Assembly: GCA_027563935.2 (NCBI GenBank)
Contig: CM050449.1
Coordinates: 16,258,501 to 16,322,500 of the forward strand
DNA: 64,000 nucleotides
From: Costus lasius
Lineage: Eukaryota; Streptophyta; Magnoliopsida; Zingiberales; Costaceae
Reading direction: 5' to 3'
Position 1 is the stretch's first letter. Every line of letters begins with the position of its first letter. The translations under genes were made by a program, and so were the position numbers. Below are positions 1 through 10,852 of the stretch, in pieces. The notes beneath the pieces were generated by a model. That model did not search any database, had not been told where the DNA came from, and saw only the letters and a program-made list of their open reading frames with translations.

Positions 1-2090
1 TATGATGTAAATCTACATTGCAACTTATAATGATCACTGCTTAATACGTAATACCATTTTTTGACCAACATCAACATGAATATCGTGAATGTGTTCACTA
101 AAGGTCTTAGATGGATATAGTAGGCGAAGAGAGAAAAGGAAACTAAATCAACGGGCTGATAAGCTGAGCTACCCATGAACAACTATAAACGGACACTTAT
201 GAATATACCCACTAATAAAATTGTTATAGATGAATAATGCAAGTGATAAGAATAGTTCTAATTTTCAATCTTTTCTCTCCAACAAGTGCAAGGATGTTAC
301 CTAGACTATGATTCAACATGTCAGTTTTTTGTCAGTTCAAGTACGGAAGGTGGACGAAAATTTAAGGTATGCACAAAACCTTCCAAACGGTCTTTCAAAA
401 AATGGCTTATGAACTTAATATTTTGCTTGATATAATAGTGGACAATCATTCACACAACCTTAACTCCTTGAAGAACAACTCAAGCATATGAGATATGCAT
501 TATTAGTTCTATTAAACAATGGACTATGTCATTTAGAAAACCAATCAACTATGGCTAAGAAGTCATCTTGAGTTATTTTTGGTAATCCTAAGACCAAGTG
601 ACATACATGATCTTCAAAATACAATTCTCAGAACAGAAACTCTCTCCACTTAAGTTCATGAAATACAGAGTTGGATGCTCTTAAGTAGATAGCCACAATT
701 GTCTACCATCTCATATAATAATAAAAATATTTGCAAATTTAGAACAACTGTTGTACTCACTTTTAAGCAATCAAATTTAAAAATTTAAATATCAATTGTA
801 CCAAGGCAAGCTTCAAGACAAAAATATATTCTTGAAGAGACTATACCTAATCAGCTTGCTTAGCACTTTGTTTCTTACGATATTGTACATAACTTAATGT
901 TTTATGATCCGAGTATCGAAAAAAATCAATATACAACAAATAATTTTGTAGAACAATAGCGTCTAGTTCTTTATAATACATGAAGTAGCACAATTTAGCT
1001 TCATGAAGTTTTTTGTTAAAGAAAGTTATGGGTTGATCCTCTTGACTCTAATCCCTACCGTATCCTCGAAGTATACACATCAAATATTATAAAGAGATTT
1101 AGTGCCTAGGGACTAGCGCATCAGTTATCTTTTGTTTAACTTTATATAAAATTCTAGACGATGAATTGCAAAGTAGACCCATAATACTCTCCTTTTAAGG
1201 CATTTAGTAACGAGTCATGATTGTGCTGAAGTTTCCATGAACTAGTCTAAGCGACGAGGTCAAACTACAGAAACTTCTAGACCATTAAATAGAGCTTGAA
1301 CTTAATTTTTTCAAAATATGTAGAAATGTAGAGAGTAGAAATAATGCCTTTTCGGTTATAAGAAAGAGCACTTAATCATATTAACACAACTTTTTAACTC
1401 AAAGCACCTTGAATAGTAATTATATATGAATTAATTGGTTACCCTTTGCTTGACTGTAGATTTGGATATCAACAAGGTAAACCACTAAGAATTTATTAAT
1501 AAACTATCATAATCCATGAAGATGTTAGGCACATTCGATACATCAAAGGGCATATTTGATAAATATTGGGTGCGTTGAAGGTAATCTTCCATTTATCACT
1601 GACCATAAACCTTATATGATGATATCACTTCATAAGTCAATCTCAGAGAACCAATGTGAATTGGTCATCGCATCAAGTATGTCATCAACTCTAGGAATGG
1701 AAAATCTATAATTTTTATGATGATTTTACTGATAACTTGACTACCAATGCATGTTCTGCAACTTGTCTTTTTTAGGAGTTAATAAAACAACTGTGCAAAG
1801 GCTCAAGGATTCACACATAAATCATTCTTCAATAATTCCTCAAACAAGAGTAAAATAGATTTAATAATTCACTAATCTAAGTTTATCTTGTACAAAATAA
1901 AAGAAACATATAAATAGGCTTTAGACACTTCCACTAACTCAAAAGTAAATATACCATTGACACCAATAACTACACCACATTAACAAACTAACGACTAGTA
2001 TAATCAATTCAACTAAATTATTATAACAGGCACAACAAGTAAAGGTAAGTTATGTAGGCAAATATTATCCATATCATTTTAGAGGAAAAT
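1..2090 (-). mobile_element. Ty3/gypsy pol remnant (RT, RNase H, integrase core)
   Basis: Reverse-strand reading gives a badly decayed gypsy polyprotein, with domains running from right to left. Around 1750-1850 lies the RT start (a PKKD-like stretch after a FEELLKND-like segment). Around 1550-1730 is the RT segment resembling YRFPIPRLDD...FSKIDL (seen as YRFSIPRVDDILDAM, then WFSEIDL). Around 950-1110 is the RNase H segment QPITFFNKKLHEAKLCY, followed at 860-930 by YSDHKTLSYV. Around 300-600 is the integrase core (LPKTQ...VDWFSK and a KFSSTFRTQTD-like stretch). Many stops and frameshifts are present, so it is non-functional. The left end runs off the window and no LTR was located. It ends close to the 3' end of the PORR gene. 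Confidence 0.75.
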
Positions 2091-2104
2091 CTAACCTCAA
2101 GTGG

Positions 2105-4324
2105 TCAATGCTCATATGCCTCATTTACTTCTCCAACGTCCATCTCAGAATCATCCATAATTGAAGCTTCATCAAGTGCACAAAGATGGCTGTCATCTAC
2201 AACTTCCATAAAATTATCTTGTATGTCTTGGTTTTCACCAATCAAATCATCTTCAGAATCAGATGAGTCATTAAAACTCTTCATTCTTTTTCTCCTTCCT
2301 CGATACCCAGTAAGTCTTAGAATCTTTTCCCTCCAGTGAAATAAAGGGCATTTGTCTATCAACTCTGAACCATCATATGCTTCCGAAAGGAAGACACTAA
2401 AACGCTTTCCCCTTTCAGAAACATAGAAAATGCCAAAGTGCTTTAGAAGAAGCCGCATTAGTTTCTGAGGCATCACAAATTCACGTCTGAAATATGTAAG
2501 GTGGTCAGTGACAAGCCTTTTTTCAATCGTAAAATTCAATATCTCATGCATAATGGCCACAGCCCGTTTATCAAACTCCTGTGAACCAGGTGTTAAACCT
2601 CTTGCATCAGCATAAGGTGACAGATAAGGCCTCTTTTGAAAATGCTCAATTCGCCCACCATGCCTGAAGACCTTATAGTCTGGTGGGAACTTCATTGGGA
2701 AAGAGAGACAAAGAACTCCAGGTTCAGAGAGAGGATCTGAGGTAAAACCAGCTGCTATGGCTTTCTTTTCTAACTCTGTAACGGCCCAAGAAGGATTCCA
2801 TGACATGAGTTGCAAGTATTCTTCGTCTTCTCTGCGCACAACCTTAAAGAGTTCAGGAAACATATAAATCCACTTTTTCCTGAAATCATGTGGCAGGCCC
2901 ATGTCTCTCCTAAATGGTGCAATCTTATCAACAGGAAGTATCTTATCGACTGACATCATCAAAAGCCTAGTGACATACTCAGCAGCCTTCATAGAGTGCT
3001 CTTCAAGAAGCCTGACTTCTTGTTCCACAAGATCCTCAGCTTGCTTGGTGAGTCCACACCAGACCCTACCCTTTTGGTCCTTGTAGAGCTCAAAAAGTTT
3101 AGGCGACTTTTCAACAAAATCTTTGACTTTGTGTTTTGGACTCAGACTGAGTTTCTGCCGATAACGCTCCAACCAACTTACAGGAACCACTTGCTCACGC
3201 TCCTCCTTCAATGCCTCTATTATGGTCAAAATCTTAGAAGCAACCTTCCAGCATTCTGTAGCATTTTCAAGATAATGCACCCTCTTCTTCTTGCTTCTGT
3301 CCTGCACCCTTCGATGCTTTGTCATCCAGCGCTTTTGCAAGAATGAGAAATACCCATTGATTGGTAATCTGGAAAATTGAATGTTTATCAATGTAAAATG
3401 AAGAATTGAATATTTATCAATGTAAAATGGAAAATTGAATGTTTATCAATGTATAAGGAGGAGATGAAAACATGCAAAACAAAAGGAAAGCACAAAAAAA
3501 AAAGAAGACCCTGATAACACTTACACAGAGTTACATATGCTTGGATTGAATCCAGAAGAAAGATTCCCGCTTGGGATTGACACTATCTGCAAAACAAAAG
3601 TGTAAATGAACATGAAAAAAGGGAGGAAATATGTCATAAAAAGAAGAAAGTAAGAGAAGTCCTAAGTATTTGCACTACGATTCAGTCTTTCTAAACTACA
3701 AACAATGCATGTACGTGAATATCTATGTAAAAGAAGAATTTAAGTGTGATATCAGTGGCAAGATTAACATAGAATAATCGTTTAAACAGTTTTTTCGTCC
3801 CTTCTGTTAGTGCTGCTTCTCTTTCCTTGTCACGAAATTTAAACTGGAATTTATAATGAAAAAACAAGAACATAAACAAATATCCTAGAGGATTTCAGAT
3901 GACAGCCATGAAAACTTTAATAACCAATGCTCATGAGATTGCTTTGCCAAAGTCGCAGATGTACAGGCCCAGAGCGGAGTATTGACAAATTTACAATAAA
4001 TCGCATCCCTCTATTGCAAAAACAAAAGAATGAATTTTGAAACTCAACTTAACAAAAGACAATCAGACTCAACAAAAACCCTAATGCCCAACCCTAAAAA
4101 AATTATATGCATGCACCATCTAACAAAAAGAGTGAAGCAGAACGGCCATAGATAATTTTGAACGAAAACATAATTTTAAATAAACAAAAAAAGAAAATCT
4201 TGGCGAACAAGAACAAGAAGGTGTGAACCTGGGGAGAAACCAAAAGAATGGCATGTGGGTACAAGTATTGCTGCTGCAGGAGGGGCTGCTGAATGAGAGC
4301 TTTCCTTAATCTCAGCAGCTGCAT
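2105..4324 (-). CDS. PORR-domain organelle RNA-binding protein, 3 exons, 473 aa
   Basis: This is a plant organelle RNA recognition (PORR) family protein; known members act in splicing of group II introns in mitochondria or plastids. Exons on the minus strand are 4324-4229, 3586-3525 and 3368-2105. All junctions are GT-AG with phases 0 and 2, and total 474 codons including TGA. Exon 1 (MQLLRLRKALIQQPLLQQQ...) is rich in Leu, Gln and basic residues and lacks acids, as in a targeting peptide. The PORR core starts near residue 70 with RWMTKHRRVQDRSKKKRVHY and continues through KDFVEKSPKLFELYKDQKG, a KAAEYVTRLLMMSVDKILP segment and MSWNPSWAVTELE. The last 50 residues are acidic (SDSEDD...). A start inside the main exon is not needed, because the spliced upstream exons supply a proper ATG. 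The final organelle cannot be told from sequence. Gypsy debris abuts both sides. Confidence 0.88.
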
Positions 4325-4372
4325 TGTCCCTTGCCCTAGGTTGTTCTCTTATAGCACTTCGATTTGAGATTG

Positions 4373-4374
4373 CC
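4373..4374 (-). promoter_or_regulatory. Possible 3' splice site of a 5'-leader intron of the PORR gene
   Basis: Read on the minus strand, a pyrimidine-rich run (TTCTCTTTCTTCCC) is followed by GATCCAG and then GCAATCTC, 49 bases before the start codon. This looks like an intron acceptor. The transcription start would then lie further right, beyond the transposon nest. No matching donor was identified. Confidence 0.35.
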
Positions 4375-4394
4375 TGGATCGGGAAGAAAGAGAA

Positions 4395-5800
4395 TGTCAC
4401 ACCCCGATAAATAACACCATTTATGGGGACATGATAATTTGACACCATAAATGATAATTTGACATGTTTAACATGATCATTAATACTTCACAAGCATTTA
4501 TAATTTAACATACCAAGAAATTCAAACTCATTTATTAATTCAATAAATCAACTCGAACAAAACAATGGTTTTCCATCATATCTTCATAAATCCAAAGCAT
4601 GAAATACATATCATGATAAGTTTACAACAACTACTCCCAAAAATCCGTTGTTCATAATAGTCACATGATTTCTCAAGTGACATCAATAATAAATAACTTT
4701 TCTCAACTAAATAACACAAAAAAGAAAATCCATCACATTGTCCATCACAATAAATAAATAAAACTATAAAGCATCATGTGTCTACTGTAACAAAAAAATA
4801 TATATATATATTTATATATGACTAATCACTCTTCGAAGGCCTCTAGTCTATCTAATCATATCTAGACTATATCTATTTAGCACCAGAAAGCAAGACAAAG
4901 AGTTAGCCAAAAATAGCTAAGGAGAGATGTACAATAAGATGAATGCATACTCAAAAAAACATAATAACAACAATATATATTTATCCAACTACATGAATAT
5001 AATACCCATATATCCAAGATCATAACGTAATAAAAACACCCTATTGCATCATAAAAACACCCAAGTTGTTCCGGGCCAAATTTTCGCATTTTGACACTCT
5101 AGAAGAGTGATTCCACCCCACTCTAAAAGTGAAATGACTGCCCTCTCACATTTCGATACTTTAGAAGCGTGATTCCACCCCACTTTAAAAGTGATATGGC
5201 TGTCCTCTAGCAATCCAATAGTATTGTGTCCAACACCTAGTAACTCCAACATTATCCAAATAATAACCTAGCAATATCCCCTACTAGCAACCGCCAATAG
5301 TTCACTATGTAGTCAGCATTATACACTCACACGTCTCACTAACAAATCCATGTCCTAAAATATATATGCTATGGCCAAGGCATACAACCACAAATCTCAA
5401 TGTATATCTTAACACATCATGCAAACCCCTATCTTAATATATATATATATATATATGAGAATAATATTTTACTCATAAATATCTACTCAAAATATAAAAT
5501 AGAATATGTAAGTATCATCTCACCACAATAACAAAATCATAATCAATCATACCACTACTATGCAATAATGAATCAACATAGAACATGAACATAATATAAA
5601 ATAAGTCAAAGCAAAAATTTCAGAACATAGTGTCTAAACTCTTACTTACAAATCCTCTGACACATCTCTGGTATGTCTAGTCTCTAAGTCCAAAATTCTC
5701 GTTACCTTATATTGTCACATGACTAAAATATAAATCAATTACCAACTAATTTGTGGCTGAGATTAGGGATCCCCTGCAACTTCTTTCTTGTTTTTTAAAT
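4395..5800 (-). mobile_element. Probable gypsy 3' LTR and 3' non-coding region
   Basis: The stretch left of the gypsy pol end lacks coding potential. It ends at 4395 with TGTCACACCCCG on the plus strand, so the minus strand ends in CGGGGTGTGACA. That is the kind of terminus also seen in the 44760-47638 LTRs, which end in GGGGCGTGACA. Its right boundary was not resolved. It contains a tandem duplication of about 62 bp at 5086-5207 (units sharing GTGATTCCACCCCACT) and TA-rich runs at 4798-4820 and 5437-5456. Confidence 0.45.
5086..5207. repeat. Two tandem copies of a ~62-bp unit
   Basis: Two adjacent units share GTGATTCCACCCCACT, then TAAAAGTGA and CTGYCCTCT, with several substitutions between them. 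They lie within the presumed gypsy LTR region. Confidence 0.7.
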
Positions 5801-6370
5801 TCCACCACTTTTATAACTTAACCTGCCCTTTTCCCCATTTACAAAATGGTCCTTGTCAGGGACCACAAGTATAATATTCTTCCCACCAAATATGAATTTG
5901 ATCCTCCCAATTCAAACAACATCAATAAAATCATTCTCATCCCTCTCAAAGAGAGGGAACATTCTCCACATGGGACATACTTCCTAAGCATCAATATATG
6001 AAAGATGGTATGAACATGAACCAATAATGATGATATTACAACCTATATGCCACAAGGCCAAAATGCTATAATCTCTCATATGGTCCAACATAACATGGAG
6101 ATAACTTACCATCCTTTCCAAACCTCTTAATCCCTTTCATAGGTAACACTATCAAAAATACATTATCTCCTACAGCAAAGTATAAGATTTCTCCTCTCAT
6201 ATCTACAAACTCTTTTATCTATTTTGTGCCTCCAATAATATTTGTTTATTGTTGAACTATCTTTGTCTCAATTACTCACATGTGAGGATCCAACAATTGC
6301 CAGAAGCACTCCAAAGCAATGGTGTCCTGCACCTTCTTCTATATAAAACTCACAAAGGAGTCATATAAAT

Positions 6371-8163
6371 TGTAATACCCCAGTTTAGTCTCACATTGGA
6401 AGTGAGAGAAAAGATTATATAGTATATAAGGGTTAGTGGGCTTGTTATTATTAACTTGAGCTTAAGCATTTTAATACATTGGGCCACGTTACAAATCGAC
6501 TTACCAAGTTAATGAATAGTTTGCTTACTAAGCGGACTGTAACAAATAGTATCGAAGCAAAACTTAGTCCTAAGCATAGTGAGATGCCAATAGGAAAGGG
6601 CTACCGAGGGTGGTAGAACCGTCATTGGGTTGATCTCACATGCTGTCGACTAAGGAATTATCCAAGATATGTGTTAAGGTTTGGGCTTGACGAGGACGTC
6701 AAGTCTTAAGTGGGGGAGATTGTAATACCCCGAGTATAGTCCTACATTGCAAGTGGGAGAAAGCATTATATGGTATACAAGGCTTAGTGAGCTTGTTATT
6801 GTTAACTTGGGCTTAAGTATTTTAATAAATTGGGCCACGTTGCAAATTGGTTCACCAAATTAATTAATAGTTTACTTACTGAGCGGATCATAACAAATAG
6901 TATCAAAGCAAAATTTAGTCCTAAGCATGATGAGAGGCTACTTCATATGTTGCAAACTAGGGCTGTTCAAAAAAACCGAAAAACCGAACCGAACCGAAAA
7001 ACCAACCGAACCGAACCGAACAGGCGGTTAACCGAATGGATCGGTTCGGTTCACGGTCGGTTTTTTGAGTATAATGGTTCGGTTCGGTTCGGTTCGGTTC
7101 GGAGAAAAAATTTTGACCGGTTAACCGAACCGACCGGTATATATATGCATATCTCAAAATTATATTTAGATTGTTTATCTAGTGCAATGGTTGAAGGTTG
7201 TTTTGCGAGTTAGTAGGTCATGAGTTCGAAACTCATTCACTACAACTTAAAAACTAATTATTTTACATATATAATTATCATATAATAATATTTAATAAGT
7301 AAAATCAATTTAAAAATTAATTTTTTAAAATATTTAATTATTAAATAATAATATTTAATAGTCAAAGTTAATTTTTTAAAATAAATTTTAATAAATAAAT
7401 TATAATCGGTTAACCGTGGTTAACCGAATCGGTTAACCGTTTGACTGGTTAACCGTTTGACCGGTTAACCGGTCGAACGGTTCGGGAACGGTTCGTGGTT
7501 TTTCCCTTCCATTCGGTTCGGTTAACCGGTTGACTATGGTCAACGGTTCGGTTAACCGACCATGAACAGCCCTATTGCAAACTAAAGGGGTTTAGGCTTG
7601 ACGAGGATGTCAAGTCTTCAGTGGGGGAGATTGTAATACCCCAATTTAATCCCACATTGGAAGTGGGAAAAAAGATTATATAGTATATAAGGGTTAATAG
7701 GCTTGCTATTGTTAACTTAAGCTTAAGCATTTTAATAGATTGGGCCACATTGCAAATCGTCCCACCAAGTTAATGAATAGTTTGCTTACTAAAAGCGTTA
7801 TAACAAATGATATCAAAGAAAAACTTAATCCTAAGCATGGTGAGAGGCTAATAAGAGAGGGCTACTGAGGATGGTGGAACCGCCATTGGGCTAACCTCAC
7901 ATGCTGCTGACGAGGACGTCAAGTCTTAAATGGGGGAGATTGTAATACCTCAAATTTAGTCTCACATTACAAGCGGGAGAAACCATTAAATAGTATATAA
8001 GGCTTAGTGGGTTTGCTATTGTTAACTTGGTGAGCTGATTTACAACATGACCGAATCTATTAAAATGCTTAAGCCCAAGTTAACAATAGTAAGCCCACTA
8101 ACCCTTATATACTACATAATCTTTTTTTCCACTTCCAATGTGGGATTAGACTGAGGTATTATA
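6371..8163. mobile_element. TRIM-like retrotransposon complex, four direct LTRs and one inverted LTR
   Basis: LTRs of about 174 bp begin with TGTAATACCYC and contain a TATATAAG box. They lie at 6371-6544, 6721-6895, 7632-7805 and 7941-~8032 (truncated), with an inverted copy at about 8033-8163. Each complete LTR is followed by a primer-binding-like site (TAGTATCRAAGC, near the tRNA-iMet complement TGGTATCAGAGC). A short non-coding interior follows, then a polypurine tract (GTGGGGGAGAT) just before the next LTR. The whole is flanked by TAAAT at 6366-6370 and 8164-8168. There is no coding capacity. Confidence 0.75.
6958..7574. mobile_element. Non-autonomous hAT element (617 bp) inside the TRIM
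   Basis: The termini are TAGGGCTGTTCA at the left and its exact inverse TGAACAGCCCTA at the right. They are flanked by the 8-bp duplication TTGCAAAC (6950-6957 and 7575-7582). An 8-bp duplication with a YAGGG start is the hAT pattern. The subterminal regions are packed with short repeats of CCGAACCG / GGTTAACCG in both orientations, and the centre is AT-rich. There is no transposase. Confidence 0.88.
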
Positions 8164-8260
8164 TAAATAGCCAAGTGGTAGCTTTTATTATAATCAAACT
8201 ATTATTTGCAGACACATCTCTGGCTACCATCAAAATTTAGTGTAGTACTCTCAACAAATC

Positions 8261-8907
8261 CAAACATAGTATCATAAACTAACATAATCATATGATTGTA
8301 AATTGATGTGAGTAAAAATTAACATAAATATGAGTGGATCATTTTCATATATTATCATTTTACTAACCCAAAAGGAGGTATCATAAGATAAATAAAAAAA
8401 TCACAAATAATCGTATGATCATGAACAAGTATAATCACAAGATCTTGACAAAGACAAGTAAGCAATACGATCATAATCTGATACGAATACCCTCTACGTA
8501 TCATCAGCAAGCATGATAAAAAAGAGAAACATTTGTGATCAATAGATCATAACCAGATATACTCGTGATATCATCAACTAAACAAGTATAATGATCACCA
8601 TACGATCATCATCATGAGTTTATTATCATCAAATCTTCACTATAACATCATGACTAATTTCAAACATAAGATTGTGATAGGAGGTCATGAACTTTCATAA
8701 AGCTAAGCCAGATGAGATCAAGCAACAAAATCAAGAGTATCCATAATATTATTTCAAAATCTTGATGTGATGATCTTAAATTCAAATTTAAGATCTCTAG
8801 GTCACCACAATACTATATCATCAGATTAAGGGTAGCAACATAATTTCAACATAAATTCTAAATTTATACATGATCACTTATACTAACAAAGCAAGCATGC
8901 TCACAAA
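8261..8907. other. AT-rich spacer dense in GATCAT motifs
   Basis: No gene was seen. The stretch is AT-rich and contains many dispersed GATCAT / ATGATC hexamers, which recur at 9380-9600 beyond the MITE. This suggests one decayed repeat interrupted by that MITE. The left part may be further gypsy debris. Confidence 0.4.
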
Positions 8908-9374
8908 GGGCCTGTTTGGCCCTGCTTCAAAACTGATTTTAAGCAGCTTTTAAGCAGAAAGTAGCTAGAAAACTATTTGGTAATGAAAAGTAGAAACAAA
9001 AAAAAAAATAGTAAAAAGCAGCTAGAAAACTGTTTGGTAATGAAAAGTAGAAGCAAAAAAAATTAGTAAAAAAACAGAAGTTGGGAAAACTACAATTTGA
9101 TGCTTTTACAGCTTCTGCTTCTTCAAAAAATAATTTATATAATTTTGTTTAAAATGTTACGTATTATTATTTTAAATAATTTAAAATTTTAACACTAAAG
9201 AAAAATAAATTATATAATTATTTTAAATAATTTAAAATAATATATTTAATTATTATTTTAAATTTTGTCAACAGTTAAAAAATTATTAACCAAATATCTT
9301 ATAAATTTTAACAGTGTAGCACAGTCCAGTACATCACAGTTATAAAACTATTAATAGCGGAGCCAAACAAGCCC
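8908..9374. mobile_element. MITE with GGGCYTGTTTGGC termini
   Basis: The left end GGGCCTGTTTGGC is matched by GCCAAACAAGCCC at the right, giving a 13-bp inverted repeat with one mismatch. The interior is AT-rich and non-coding, with a duplicated segment (AGCAGCTAGAAAACTRTTTGG at about 8962 and 9019). The flanks show no clear 8-bp duplication, so the superfamily is unsettled; hAT or PIF/Harbinger are both possible. Confidence 0.65.
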
Positions 9375-10000
9375 AAAGTCATAATCAAACATAAGCATCA
9401 AATCAAGCATGACCAAACATCATAAACATATGTGATCATTGAATCACTAATAATCAAACTTGATCATTAAATTATTATAAAAATGACAATAGGCATGATT
9501 ATGAAATCAAAAATTAATATGATCATGTGACCATCAACATAATTAACTTTGCTCACAAGATCATTATCAAGATTAAACATACTCATAATGTCATACCTTG
9601 GAATAAATCGCCTCTTAGACATTACTAATTTCCATTAAGTGAGATTTATCATAAAAACAAAACATGAACATGATCACATAACAACATTTCAAATATTAAA
9701 ATTGCTTCCTCTCCTATCACAACTTTCAAGGATCAACCTTACATATAAGCACCAATCAATACAAAGAGCAACAAAATTAAAGGAGACAATGGCAATAATA
9801 GCTCTTATTGTCAACTTGATCTTACCTTTAACACATTCAATTGCTTACCGATAAGCCAAGTAAAAATATCCTCGCACCTAAAACAAAAACTCAAATGATC
9901 AATATATGAGATGATAGGAAATGCCCTACAAAATCAAAAAGTATATTGCACAAGCATATTTTAAAATTGATTAAAACACCTTATAATCCTAAGGGCCTTC

Positions 10001-10852
10001 AAACTTACACCTTATGGCTTAACCTCACAGCCTTAGTATCCTTATGACTTATGACCTTAGCCTTAATACCAAAAAAATTTTCACTACCCAAACAAGCACC
10101 AACCCAATACAAATGGCTATTTGCCCGGGGGTATGACATTTTATAATCAAATGATCCATAACTCATAATAAACTCTTGGGCTAACATCTTTTGTTTTACC
10201 TTTAGGCAAAGAGTTATTTATGTTGTTGATGGTGGTAGCTAGATGTAGAGGGCTAGAGGCTACTAGATCTTATGGGCATTAAATAAATATGTTACAGATA
10301 AATAGATGAACTTGATATTATAGTTATCGAAACAATTGTTTGGATTAAAGTTTTCGTTTATTATGGTTTTGATATTATTAAGTTATGGTTTTTGATATGA
10401 TATTTTTGACTGATCGGGTGTGCCGATCTTTATGTTGATATTTTGATCGATTGGTATTGTCTTAGTTGAATTTGTTGGACAGATGTTTTGCTTTTGTTAT
10501 ATATAGTTAAATGTTGATAATTGTAAAAAGGATTTGTGAGATAACGATCTGTGTTGTGATTTATATGGTTATTGTGTAGATTGTATAAATGAGATTTTAT
10601 TGTGGTATGATTTTTAAATGTGTTCATATAGTTTTATTGAGGACACATTATGTACAGGCTGTGTTGATGAATTATATGAGTTTATTATGAGTTATGGATC
10701 ATTTGATTATAAAATATCATACCCCCGGGCAAATAGCCAATTGTATTAGATTGGTGCTTGTTTGGGTAGTGAAAATTTTTTTGGTATTAGGGCTAAGGTC
10801 ATATGTCATAATGATACTAAGGCTGCGAGGTTAAGCCATAAGGTGTAAGTTT
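10001..10852. mobile_element. Long-inverted-repeat (foldback-type) element
   Basis: The segment 10001-10175 is repeated in inverse orientation at 10678-10852. Arms are about 175 bp with roughly 90% identity by eye and share the landmark TTTGCCCGGGGGTATGA. A spacer of about 500 bp is rich in T and G and has no ORF of note. No obvious target duplication was found. It may be a foldback element or two LTR fragments in opposite orientation. Confidence 0.7.

Larger units (their letters stand above)
5830..8260 (-). mobile_element. Ty3/gypsy integrase C-terminal remnant, split by a TRIM insertion
   Basis: On the minus strand, 6024-5839 encodes VHTIFHILMLRKYVP, the usual end of gypsy integrase (FHVSMLRKYVP type). 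Before it, 6240-6060 encodes FAVGDNVFLIVLPMKG...RFGKDGKLSPCYVGPYE. At 6350-6300 comes YRRRCRTPLLW. The reading is broken at 6371 and resumes at about 8164-8260 (LNFDGS, then FDYNKSYHLAIY). Removing 6371-8168 restores SYHLAIYMTP, matching the usual NNSYHSSIxMAP context. Several stops remain, so it is a dead copy. Confidence 0.72.

Noticed and set aside
3369..3391. Extension of the PORR main exon upstream to 3391
   Set aside because: There is no ATG there; a splice acceptor at 3369-3370 and two upstream exons give a better N-terminus with a targeting peptide.
6830..7213. 127-codon ORF with RTEPNR repeats
   Set aside because: It is read through the subterminal repeats of an hAT MITE.
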